NCBI GenBank assembly: GCA_910575665.1
Contig: CAJTFB010000002.1
Coordinates: forward strand, 62,001 to 126,000
From: Eubacteriaceae bacterium
GTDB lineage: Bacteria > Bacillota > Clostridia > Lachnospirales > Lachnospiraceae
Direction of reading: 5' to 3'
Length of the DNA stretch: 64,000 nt
Position 1 is the stretch's first letter, and each line of letters begins with the position of its first letter. This document shows positions 24,428-32,768 of this stretch, piece after piece. The translations under genes were made by a program, and so were the position numbers. The notes under the pieces are model-generated. The model ran no database searches and was not told the origin of the DNA. It was given only the letters and a program-made list of their open reading frames with translations.

Positions 24428-25918
24428 ATGAAAGTATGTAAGAGATTTGCTTCGGTATTTGCACTGTTGCTTGTCGCATCCGTCCTTTTTAACACAGTAG
24501 AGGCTGGAGCTACAAGTTCAGACGGCAATCATTATACCTACATATATGATTGCTGGGGGTATGACAGGGAATCACCGGATGCATATTCTGTAACACGTAC
24601 CATTACCGGTTCTGATTTTCCGTGTGGCAACTTCGTGGAGCCCCAGGGAATGTTTGTAAAAGGAAATGAATTGTACGTGGCTGATACAGGAAACAGCAGA
24701 ATTGTAAAGCTGGTATTTGAAAATGATGTTTTTACCTTTGTGAGTGAAATAAAAGAATTTACAAACAATGGTGCCACAGAAACTTTAAGTAAGCCGCAGG
24801 ATGTATTTGTGGATAAAGAGGGCAGTATGTATATTGCGGATACTGGAAATTACCGGATCGTACATCTTGATCCTTCAGGGAATCTGGTAAAGCTTATAAC
24901 CAAACCAAAAGATGAGACGGTGGATCAGAAGAATGACTTTCTTCCGCAGAAGTTGGTGGTTGACAGCTCCAATCGTATCTTTACACAGGTTCAGAATGTA
25001 AACAAAGGATTTATGGAGTTTGCGAATGATGGTTCCTTTACCGGTTTTGTCGGAGCCAGCAAGGTAACCTATAACTTTTTGCAGTATCTCTGGAAGATGG
25101 TGGCATCCCAGGAACAGAGAGAGCGTATGGATCTTTTTGTTCCCACAGAGTACAGCAATCTCTGTCTGGACTCGGAAGGTTTTATCTATGCAACGATTTC
25201 CCAGATTGGTGATGATGTGGATCCCAGTGCAGCACAGCCCATCCGTAAACTGAACGCAAAAGGAACAGATATTCTTGTCCGGAATGGATACGAAGAACCT
25301 TATGGTGATCTTTGGTGGACAGGAAGCGGAGAAATGGGTGGACCTTCTAAATTTGTGGATATTACCTGTCTGGATAATGATGTGTATTATGCCCTTGATA
25401 ATACTAGGGGCCGTATATTCGCCTATGATTTTCAGGGAAATATGCTCTATGCTTTCGGAGGCCACGGATATAAAGCGGGATATTTCATGAATCCCTGTGC
25501 CCTGGAAGATATGGGAGACAGCCTTTTGGTAATGGATCAGAATCTTGGATCCATCACGCAGTTTACCCTGACCGAGTATGGTAAGTACATCAATGAAGGG
25601 CTGAGTGAATATAAACAAGGACATTATGATAAATCAGCTGCGATCTGGCAAAAAGTATTAAAACAAAATGGTAACTATGATCAGGCATATATCGGGATCG
25701 GGCGTGCTTACTTAAGACAGGAAAAATATACCGAGGCGATGGAGTACTTTAAGCTGAAGCTCGACTTTACCAATTATTCTAAGGCATATAAGCTGTATCG
25801 TAAAGAATGGTTTGAGGAGAATATCGGAATTATTATTGCTGTTTTGGTAATTATAATCGTCTTTGGATATGCTTATGGATTCATTAAGAAGGCCAGAAAG
25901 GAGGTAGAGAAAGGATGA
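24428..25918 (+). CDS. Secreted membrane-anchored NHL-repeat and TPR protein
   Basis: A 496-residue protein with an N-terminal signal peptide (residues 1-26), then NHL-type beta-propeller repeats. The clearest are PQGMFVKGNELYVADTGNSR (about 73-92) and PQDVFVDKEGSMYIADTGNYR (about 123-143), with weaker ones to about residue 385. A TPR pair follows at about 395-450 (YKQGHYDKSAAIWQKVLKQN, then AYIGIGRAYLRQEKYTEA). One transmembrane helix (about 467-487) and a short basic tail close the chain, so the propeller and TPR face outward. GGAGGATGAAA precedes the start. It overlaps the YIP1 gene by four bases. It is probably a scaffold of the uptake complex; no enzymatic site is seen. Confidence 0.75.
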   Translation: MKVCKRFASVFALLLVASVLFNTVEAGATSSDGNHYTYIYDCWGYDRESPDAYSVTRTITGSDFPCGNFVEPQGMFVKGNELYVADTGNSRIVKLVFENDVFTFVSEIKEFTNNGATETLSKPQDVFVDKEGSMYIADTGNYRIVHLDPSGNLVKLITKPKDETVDQKNDFLPQKLVVDSSNRIFTQVQNVNKGFMEFANDGSFTGFVGASKVTYNFLQYLWKMVASQEQRERMDLFVPTEYSNLCLDSEGFIYATISQIGDDVDPSAAQPIRKLNAKGTDILVRNGYEEPYGDLWWTGSGEMGGPSKFVDITCLDNDVYYALDNTRGRIFAYDFQGNMLYAFGGHGYKAGYFMNPCALEDMGDSLLVMDQNLGSITQFTLTEYGKYINEGLSEYKQGHYDKSAAIWQKVLKQNGNYDQAYIGIGRAYLRQEKYTEAMEYFKLKLDFTNYSKAYKLYRKEWFEENIGIIIAVLVIIIVFGYAYGFIKKARKEVEKG

Positions 25919-26580
25919 GTATGAAAGAACGGATTCTCAATAAAGAGAACTGGATCTCCTATGGACACTCATTGCGTTATGCTCTTCACTGTATTGTTCG
26001 TCCTTTCGATGGTTTTTGGGATCTTACTCATGAAAAGAGAGGATCTATGGCGGCGGCAAATACCATTGTGGTGGTGCTTCTGCTGACGAACATGCTGAGA
26101 CTAGGATTTACAAGTTTCTTGTTTTACCCGGTGAACTGGAGGACTGTGAATCTTCTTATGGAGATCATGTCATTTTTGCTTCCTTTTGTGGTATATATTG
26201 TGGCAAACTGGTGTCTTACGACGTTGTTTGATGGAAAAGGTACATTGAGAGATATTTATATGGGTACGGCATATGCCATGACACCTTATATATTGATTCA
26301 GCTTCCTTTGATTGTGCTGAGCAATGTGGTGACGGAAGAAGAAGGTGCATTTTATGAATACTTTGGTGTTTTTTCACTTGTATGGTGCGGTCTTCTGATT
26401 GTGGCATCTGTTATGATGATTCATGATTTCCTTCTGGGAAAGGCTCTCGGTCTGCTGATCTTTTCCGCAGTAGGTATGCTGGTTATCATATTCCTGTTAG
26501 TATTATTCTTCAGTTTGATCAGTGATGGTTTCTCTTACTTCTATTCTTTGTATAAAGAAATCATTTACCGGTTCTATTAA
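25915..26580 (+). CDS. YIP1 family integral membrane protein
   Basis: A 221-residue membrane protein with five predicted transmembrane helices and a cytoplasmic N-terminus (MKERILNKENWISYGHSLRY), resembling the YIP1 family. The motif DIYMGTAYAMTPYILIQLP between helices is typical of that family. It begins within the stop of the NHL/TPR gene (ATGA), so the two are tightly coupled. Bacterial YIP1 proteins have no established function; a complex with its two neighbours is inferred. Confidence 0.75.
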   Translation: MSMKERILNKENWISYGHSLRYALHCIVRPFDGFWDLTHEKRGSMAAANTIVVVLLLTNMLRLGFTSFLFYPVNWRTVNLLMEIMSFLLPFVVYIVANWCLTTLFDGKGTLRDIYMGTAYAMTPYILIQLPLIVLSNVVTEEEGAFYEYFGVFSLVWCGLLIVASVMMIHDFLLGKALGLLIFSAVGMLVIIFLLVLFFSLISDGFSYFYSLYKEIIYRFY

Positions 26581-26601
26581 TGGAAGGAGGCAATGTTCAG
26601 A

Positions 26602-29178
26602 ATGAAAAAGAAATTTTATCTACTCTTAGTTGCTGCGTTATCTTCCATGTTTGCACTGGCTGGTTGTGGAACATCTGGAGAGGGTTATAAAGAGCTGACT
26701 GCTTATACAAACGAAGACAGTCAGACAGAGACCATCAGTAACGATGCACTGGAGCTGACGGTTGACATGGAGTCAACAACATTTGTATTAAAGGATAAAG
26801 TACATAACAAAGTCTTTACATCCAATCCTTCTAAAGAGGATGTGGAAAAATATGCGAATGCAAAAGGGCAGCTTAAAGATGTATTGAAGTCAACAATGGT
26901 GCTTACTTATTCTAACAGCACAGATACGCAGAAAGTAATAAATAATTTTAATGCCTCAATTGAAGATGGCAATTATAAAATCGAAAAAGTAAGTGATACA
27001 CAGATTGATGTACACTATACTATTGGTGATCTGGAAAAACTATTTGTCTGTCCACTGGTGATCAAAGAGTCCAAGATGAATGAATATCTGGAAAAGTTGT
27101 CAGAGACAGAACAAAAATCCGTAAAACGTAATTATGTGTATTACAATTACGAAGAGCTGGATGAAGCAGAAGATGATACAGAACTCCAGATTGCTTTGGA
27201 AATGTTTCCAGATTTGAAAGATGAATCCGTGTACTATCTGTCTGAGAAGATAACGGATTCCAAAGCAAAATCCATGGAGCAGATCTTTTCTAAAGTAGGA
27301 TATACCGAAGAGGAGCGCAATAAGGACAGCGAGCCTTATAAGGTTTCCAGAAATAGTGGAAAGCCTATTTTCGATATTACGATCCAGTATATTTTGGATG
27401 AGGGAGATCTGGTAGTCAAGGTTCCTATGGAAAAGATTGAATACAACCAGACCTATCCAATCGTAGAACTTTCTGTTCTTCCTTATATGGGAGCAGGACA
27501 TTCGGATGAAAAAGGTTATGTTCTTGTACCAGATGGCATGGGCGGAATCATTAACTTCAATAACGGTAAAACCGGTCAGCAGAAATATCTGAGTGAAGTG
27601 TACGGATGGGATTATGGTATCAGTCGTAAGATGGTGGTAGATGAGTCCAAAGCTTCCTTTCCGCTGTTTGCAGTTTCTAATGAGACAGAAAAGAGTGCCT
27701 TTATCTGTGTTGGAGAAGAAGGAAGTTCTTATTCCAGCGTAGAGTCAGATATTGCCGGAAAAGAAAACGGATATAACTATGGACGCTTTGTATATAAGAT
27801 GATCCACGGTGAAGATATGGATATTTCTAAAAAATCAGATACCACGGTTCGTTCTTTTGAGGCGGGGCTGCCAAAAGAAAATCTGACACAGCGCTACATC
27901 TTTTCGGACGCCACAGACTATGTGAGTCTGGCAAAAGGGTACCGTGAATACCTGATGGGGCGTTATCCAGAGCTGGTGAAGAAAGAAAACACAACGGTGC
28001 CAATGGCAGTAGAATTGATCGGTGCAGTAGATAATGTGGAGCATATTCTGGGATATCCAGTGACTCGTTCCCAGGCGCTTACAACATACTCTGAAGCAGA
28101 AGAAATCTTAAAACAGCTTAAGGGTGCCGGTGTAGAGGATCTGAGTGCGAAATACACGGGATGGTTTAATACAGGAGTGAAGCAGAAATCTGCTGCAAAG
28201 GTAAGCCTGGTGGGAAGACTTGGAGGCAAATCAGATATCAAGAGTCTTGCAACCTATGCTTCCAGTACAGCGGGACTTGACCTCTTCCTGAATGCCAAAT
28301 TCATGTATGTCATGAAAGACAAGATGTTTGATGGATTTAGCGTAAACCGGGATGCGGCGAAGTTTGTAAGCCGTGAGATCTGTGAGTTGTATACACTGGA
28401 TCCGATTGTTTATCAGACCAACGATGAGTTTAATTTATGTGAAATGTATTATCTCGTAAAACCGTCTTATACCATTGAGAATATAGATAATTATCTGTCA
28501 GAGATATCAGCTCTTGGTTTAAATAATATAGGATTTGAGGATGTGGGAAATACTCTTGCCGGAGACTATAACCCGAAAGCAAGAGTTTCCAGAGAAGCTT
28601 CTATGAATATGCAGATTGATAAAATGAAGGCCCTGAAAGAAAGCGGAAGTCTTGTGATGACCACTTCTGGTAATCAATATGCTGTGCCATACTCCGATTA
28701 TGTGACAGATATGGATATTGACGCCAGGGCAGTAAACATCATAGATGAGAGCGTTCCATTTTATCAGATTGCTCTTCACGGATTGGTAAATTATTCAGGA
28801 AGTGCCATAAATCTCTCCGAAGACCAGACCGATATGATTTTGAAATCAGCTGAGACTGGAGCAGGATTGTACTATACCTTTATGAATGCGCCGACCAGCG
28901 TACTTCAGAATGGTGAGAACACACAGTATTATGCATGCAATTTTATGGACTGGAAAGATTCTGCCATCGAACTTTATAATAAGTTTAATTCCAATCTTGG
29001 TGACATCTACAGCCAGTACATTGTGGCACACGAAAAACTTGCCAATGGAGTTTACAAGACAACCTACGAAAGTGGAAAAGAAGTTGTCGTAAATTATAAC
29101 TATGCAGATTATGATTATAACGGAAAGACGATTCCGCAGAGAGACTTTGTAACCTTTAAGACAGGAGGTGGAGAATAA
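26602..29178 (+). CDS. DUF5696-type lipoprotein, possible glycoside hydrolase
   Basis: An 858-residue surface lipoprotein: lipobox LAGC puts the lipidated Cys at residue 22. I recall this layout as DUF5696, seen next to YIP1 and ABC permease genes. The N-terminal half is beta-rich (LELTVDMESTTFVLKDK; later VPDGMGGIINFNNG). The central region looks like a TIM barrel, with LNNIGFEDVGNTLAGDYN as a strand-end acidic cluster. The C-terminal end (YKTTYESGKEVVVNYNYADY, about residues 820-840) resembles the closing beta-domain of large glycosidases. That enzymatic reading is inference. ATG 26602 is better spaced from AAGGAGG than ATG 26593. Confidence 0.72.
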   Translation: MKKKFYLLLVAALSSMFALAGCGTSGEGYKELTAYTNEDSQTETISNDALELTVDMESTTFVLKDKVHNKVFTSNPSKEDVEKYANAKGQLKDVLKSTMVLTYSNSTDTQKVINNFNASIEDGNYKIEKVSDTQIDVHYTIGDLEKLFVCPLVIKESKMNEYLEKLSETEQKSVKRNYVYYNYEELDEAEDDTELQIALEMFPDLKDESVYYLSEKITDSKAKSMEQIFSKVGYTEEERNKDSEPYKVSRNSGKPIFDITIQYILDEGDLVVKVPMEKIEYNQTYPIVELSVLPYMGAGHSDEKGYVLVPDGMGGIINFNNGKTGQQKYLSEVYGWDYGISRKMVVDESKASFPLFAVSNETEKSAFICVGEEGSSYSSVESDIAGKENGYNYGRFVYKMIHGEDMDISKKSDTTVRSFEAGLPKENLTQRYIFSDATDYVSLAKGYREYLMGRYPELVKKENTTVPMAVELIGAVDNVEHILGYPVTRSQALTTYSEAEEILKQLKGAGVEDLSAKYTGWFNTGVKQKSAAKVSLVGRLGGKSDIKSLATYASSTAGLDLFLNAKFMYVMKDKMFDGFSVNRDAAKFVSREICELYTLDPIVYQTNDEFNLCEMYYLVKPSYTIENIDNYLSEISALGLNNIGFEDVGNTLAGDYNPKARVSREASMNMQIDKMKALKESGSLVMTTSGNQYAVPYSDYVTDMDIDARAVNIIDESVPFYQIALHGLVNYSGSAINLSEDQTDMILKSAETGAGLYYTFMNAPTSVLQNGENTQYYACNFMDWKDSAIELYNKFNSNLGDIYSQYIVAHEKLANGVYKTTYESGKEVVVNYNYADYDYNGKTIPQRDFVTFKTGGGE

Positions 29179-30093
29179 ATGAAAAAGCAAAAGAAGAAAA
29201 GGACACTTGCACAAAAGAATGCCATTGCAGGGTACTTGTTTATTCTTCCCTTTATCTTAGGTTTCATCCTGTTTATGGTTGTTCCTCTGGGACAGTCCCT
29301 GATGATGACTTTTAATGAAGTAAAGCCGGATCCCGATGCAGCAGGTTTTAGCATGACATGGGTAGGCATAAAAAATTATATGCATGCATTTACAGTGGAT
29401 GCAGAATTTGTGCCATATCTGATCAGTGAGCTTACGACGATGGTGATCAATACGCCGGCTACTTTGATATTCAGTTTCTTTATCGCAATGCTGTTGAATC
29501 AGAATTTCAAAGGAAGAGGTGCCGTTCGAGCGATCTTCTTCCTGCCGGTAATTCTTTCATCTGGTGTTATTGTAGGTGTTGAGTACAACAACGCACTGTT
29601 AAGTGATATGAAAGAGGTTATATCAGAAACCTCCAAGGATACAAGCGTCACTGGTGTATTGGAAAGTATATTGGTGACCTCAGACAGTAGTCCTATGTCG
29701 AAGATGTTTGAATACGTATTTACGATCATCAATCAGGTTTATAACATAGCGATTGCTTCTGGTATTCAGATCATCATGTTCCTCTCTGCTTTGCAGACAA
29801 TCTCGCCAAGTATGTTTGAGGCGGCAAAGATTGAGGGATGTACCGCTTGGGAGAGTTTCTGGAAGATTACCTTCCCAATGGTAAGCTCAATGATACTCGT
29901 AAATGTAGTGTATACCGTAATCGACTTCTTCTTAAAGACAGATAACACGGTTATGACGAAGATTTCCGAAGAGGTAACAAAGTTGAATTATGGAGTTAGT
30001 TCGGCGATGGCTTGGGTATATTTCCTTTGTGTAATTATCATACTTGGTATCATTTCGCTGATTATTTCTAAGAGGGTGTACTATTATGAATAA
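29179..30093 (+). CDS. ABC sugar permease, MalF type (second pair)
   Basis: A 304-residue permease with six transmembrane segments and an EAA loop, FEAAKIEGCTAWESFWKITFPMVS. An unusual hydrophilic insertion of about 40 residues (DMKEVISETSKDTSVTGVLE onwards) lies between membrane segments. It starts directly at the DUF5696 stop codon, with GGAGGTGGAG upstream. Confidence 0.88.
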   Translation: MKKQKKKRTLAQKNAIAGYLFILPFILGFILFMVVPLGQSLMMTFNEVKPDPDAAGFSMTWVGIKNYMHAFTVDAEFVPYLISELTTMVINTPATLIFSFFIAMLLNQNFKGRGAVRAIFFLPVILSSGVIVGVEYNNALLSDMKEVISETSKDTSVTGVLESILVTSDSSPMSKMFEYVFTIINQVYNIAIASGIQIIMFLSALQTISPSMFEAAKIEGCTAWESFWKITFPMVSSMILVNVVYTVIDFFLKTDNTVMTKISEEVTKLNYGVSSAMAWVYFLCVIIILGIISLIISKRVYYYE

Positions 30094-31084
30094 TAAAAAG
30101 AATAAATTTAAAACCTTTATCGAACGAAACAAAAAATCCAACGGGTACCTACTGAGAAAAGTATCTTTTAATGTCTTTTATAAGATTATACGTGCGGTAT
30201 TATTGTTTGGATTATGTTTTATGATTCTGCAGCCGTTGTTGAATAAGGTCTCCTTGAGTTTCATGGAGGAACAGGACTTATACGATTCAACGATTGTTGC
30301 TATACCGAGACACTTTACTCTGGATAACTATAAAATTGCCGGATATCTTATGAAATACTGGCAGTCTCTTCTGAATACAGGCTTGATTTCATTATTGGTC
30401 AGTGTTCTTCAGATCATTTCCTGTGTATTAGTAGGATATGGATTTGCCAGATATAAGTTTCCATTAAAAGGTTTGTGGTTCGGTGCAGTGATCCTTGTGA
30501 TCCTTGTTCCACCGTCTACAATTCAGTCATCCCTGTATTTGAATTTTGCATATTTTGATATTTTTGGTATTTTCAGCCTGATAACCGGGAAGCCCTTGAA
30601 CCTCTTAGGGACAATGACGCCCTATGCACTGATGTGTCTGGGATGTATGGGACTTAAGAGTGGTCTGTATATTTATATGATTCGTCAGTTCTTCCGCGGC
30701 ATACCAAAAGAGTTAGAGGAAGCAGCTTATGTGGATGGATGTGGCAAGGTAGCAACTTTTGTAAGGATCATGCTTCCAGATGCAAAGCCGATTATTACAT
30801 CCTGTTTCCTGTTTGCTTTTGTATGGCAGTGGACAGATTCATTCTATTCCAATCTGTTCCTAAAATCAGATTTTGCAATCCTATCTTCAAAGCTTGCTAA
30901 TATAGCAGGTGCATTGGATAGTTATTTGGATGTGCGCGGTATCGCAAAGAAAGCGACAACCGCATATTCCCAGGGAATGATCGCTACGGGAACTTTGATG
31001 GTGATCATACCACTTATCTTTATCTATCTGTTTGCTCAGAAAGGTTTTGTAGAAAGCTTGAGCCAGTCTGGTATCAAGATGTGA
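30086..31084 (+). CDS. ABC sugar permease, MalG type (second pair)
   Basis: A 332-residue permease, longer than most MalG-type proteins because of a basic N-terminal extension of about 30 residues (NKKNKFKTFIERNKK). The EAA loop reads LEEAAYVDGCGKVATFVRIMLPDAKP. It overlaps the previous permease by eight bases. It is the partner of that permease. Confidence 0.88.
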   Translation: MNNKKNKFKTFIERNKKSNGYLLRKVSFNVFYKIIRAVLLFGLCFMILQPLLNKVSLSFMEEQDLYDSTIVAIPRHFTLDNYKIAGYLMKYWQSLLNTGLISLLVSVLQIISCVLVGYGFARYKFPLKGLWFGAVILVILVPPSTIQSSLYLNFAYFDIFGIFSLITGKPLNLLGTMTPYALMCLGCMGLKSGLYIYMIRQFFRGIPKELEEAAYVDGCGKVATFVRIMLPDAKPIITSCFLFAFVWQWTDSFYSNLFLKSDFAILSSKLANIAGALDSYLDVRGIAKKATTAYSQGMIATGTLMVIIPLIFIYLFAQKGFVESLSQSGIKM

Positions 31085-31125
31085 CATGAGCGAAGCCGAA
31101 GGCGGAGCGAATGCAAAAGTAGTTT

Positions 31126-31160
31126 GTTACCACGCTGTCTTGTCCAGGACAGCGTGTAAC
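31126..31160 (+). promoter_or_regulatory. Intercistronic hairpin before the second binding lipoprotein
   Basis: gttac-c-acgctgtc pairs with gacagcgtgtaac: 13 bp with one bulged C and loop ttgtccag. No T run follows. Such hairpins often stabilise the mRNA of a highly expressed binding protein relative to its permeases. Confidence 0.55.
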
Positions 31161-31187
31161 GATAAAAATTATAAGGAGGTAAAAAAA

Positions 31188-32621
31188 ATGAAAGCAAATA
31201 TGAAAAAATTGCTTGCAATGGGTCTTACTGTTGTACTTACTGTTGGATGTCTCAGTGGATGCAGCGAAAAAAAAGAAGAGTCTTCGAAACAGGATGCTGG
31301 ATCTAAAAATCAGGAAAACAAAGAGGCTCCACAGTCACAAAAAAAGACTTTTGACGACCTTGGTGGAATGACAATTTCCATTGGTGACTGGTATACATCT
31401 GAAGAGGTTGGTGAGTCTGAGTATGCAAGAGCAACAGAGGACTACAGACAGGAGATCATGGAGAAATACAATTTCAAGATTAAGCGTGAGACGAAGTTTT
31501 CTTACCAGGATCAGCAGGAGACATACGTAAATGGTGTTATGTCTAAGAGCCCGGTATGCCAGCTGCACTATCTGTATCAGGAGAAGGTTGCAGCTCCGCT
31601 TATGAAAGGACTTATGTATGATCTTTCCACTCTTCCAGAATTTGATTTCAAAGAGGAAAAATGGAATCAGACCGTAGTTGAGCTTATGAGCATCGGAAAT
31701 GGTATCTGGGGAATGAATCCGGAGGCAGAGCCACGTGGAGGCGTATTCTTCAACAAGCGTATGCTGAAAGAGGCAGGTATTGATGAGGATGAGCCATACG
31801 ATCTTCAGAAAGATGGAAAATGGACATGGACAAAGTTTAAGGAGTATTGTAAGAAGCTTACAGTTGATGCAGATGGAGATGGAAAAACAGATCAGTATGC
31901 ATTGGCAAGTTTCTCTAAATATTATCTGCCAATGTGTGCAGCAAATAACAACGCAACATTTGTTGATGTTAACGAAGAAGGAAAATATGAAAATAAGAGT
32001 GGAACGAAAGAATTCCTTGAGGCTATGAACTGGGGTATGAGTCTTTATAATGAAGGATATATCATGCCAAAACCAGAAGGAGCAGCTTGGGATTGGTACA
32101 AAGCGGCATTCCGTGATGGTGAAGTTGCAATGCAGGTATCTGAGGTTTATGAGATCAGCGCATTTGCCACGATGGAAGACAACTGGGGATTTGTTATGTT
32201 CCCATACAATGAAAAGAATAAGGATGCAACCAATAGTTCAACACCAAACGATAACATTATTGTAATGCCTAGCTGCTATGAGCCAGAAGAGGCAGAGAAG
32301 ATCGCATTTGCTTATGATCTTTATACAGAACCTACACCGGAATTTGATCTTGACGAGGCTTGGAAAGAGTCTTATTATGAGCAGTTCAGAGATGAGCGTG
32401 CGGTAGATGAGACATTGATGATGATGAGAGAACCAGAGCGCAAACAGACCTCTTATCTGCCAATGCTCGGTGAGCTTGATTATGGTGATTTCTGCTATAG
32501 TGTATACGCAGGTGCTACAACACCAGCGAAGCAGATCGAAAAGGTTTCTTCTCAATGGAACAAAATAATTGAAGATATGAATAAGAAGTATGAGAATTTT
32601 GCAGCTTCTCATTCTAAATAA
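31188..32621 (+). CDS. ABC sugar-binding lipoprotein (second xylan-locus importer)
   Basis: A 477-residue family 1 binding protein. The signal peptide ends in lipobox LSGC (Cys at residue 25), followed by a Lys/Glu/Ser/Gln-rich linker. The mature part includes an acidic DADGDGKTDQY segment (about residue 225-235) that resembles a calcium loop. AAGGAGGT precedes ATG 31188; the frame is open further upstream, but that part contains the intercistronic hairpin and no signal. It likely delivers substrate to the permeases at 29179-31084. Confidence 0.88.
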   Translation: MKANMKKLLAMGLTVVLTVGCLSGCSEKKEESSKQDAGSKNQENKEAPQSQKKTFDDLGGMTISIGDWYTSEEVGESEYARATEDYRQEIMEKYNFKIKRETKFSYQDQQETYVNGVMSKSPVCQLHYLYQEKVAAPLMKGLMYDLSTLPEFDFKEEKWNQTVVELMSIGNGIWGMNPEAEPRGGVFFNKRMLKEAGIDEDEPYDLQKDGKWTWTKFKEYCKKLTVDADGDGKTDQYALASFSKYYLPMCAANNNATFVDVNEEGKYENKSGTKEFLEAMNWGMSLYNEGYIMPKPEGAAWDWYKAAFRDGEVAMQVSEVYEISAFATMEDNWGFVMFPYNEKNKDATNSSTPNDNIIVMPSCYEPEEAEKIAFAYDLYTEPTPEFDLDEAWKESYYEQFRDERAVDETLMMMREPERKQTSYLPMLGELDYGDFCYSVYAGATTPAKQIEKVSSQWNKIIEDMNKKYENFAASHSK

Positions 32622-32655
32622 TCTTCCTATTAACAGAATTAGGTAAGTAAATAGT

Positions 32656-32703
32656 GGGGCTGACCAAAGCAAACCATCGTTTGTTTTGTCCAGCCCTGTT
32701 TTA
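32656..32703 (+). terminator. Terminator or attenuator hairpin after the binding protein
   Basis: gggctg pairs with cagccc and aaagcaaac pairs with gtttgtttt, with a short asymmetric break, and the stem is followed by tgttttaaaa. It lies between the importer genes and the enzyme genes, so read-through may set the ratio between them. Confidence 0.6.
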
Positions 32704-32768
32704 AAATATTCGGGATATATGAGCAAAGGGAACAACATCATAATTATGGATCAAGATTGGAGAAAAAT

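Noticed and set aside
24875-25624. 249-codon open frame opposite the NHL/TPR gene
   Set aside because: Antisense shadow of a gene with clear NHL and TPR repeats; no ribosome site or domain.
31086-31187. N-terminal extension of the second binding lipoprotein
   Set aside because: It would place 34 residues before a classic lipoprotein signal and contains the intercistronic hairpin.
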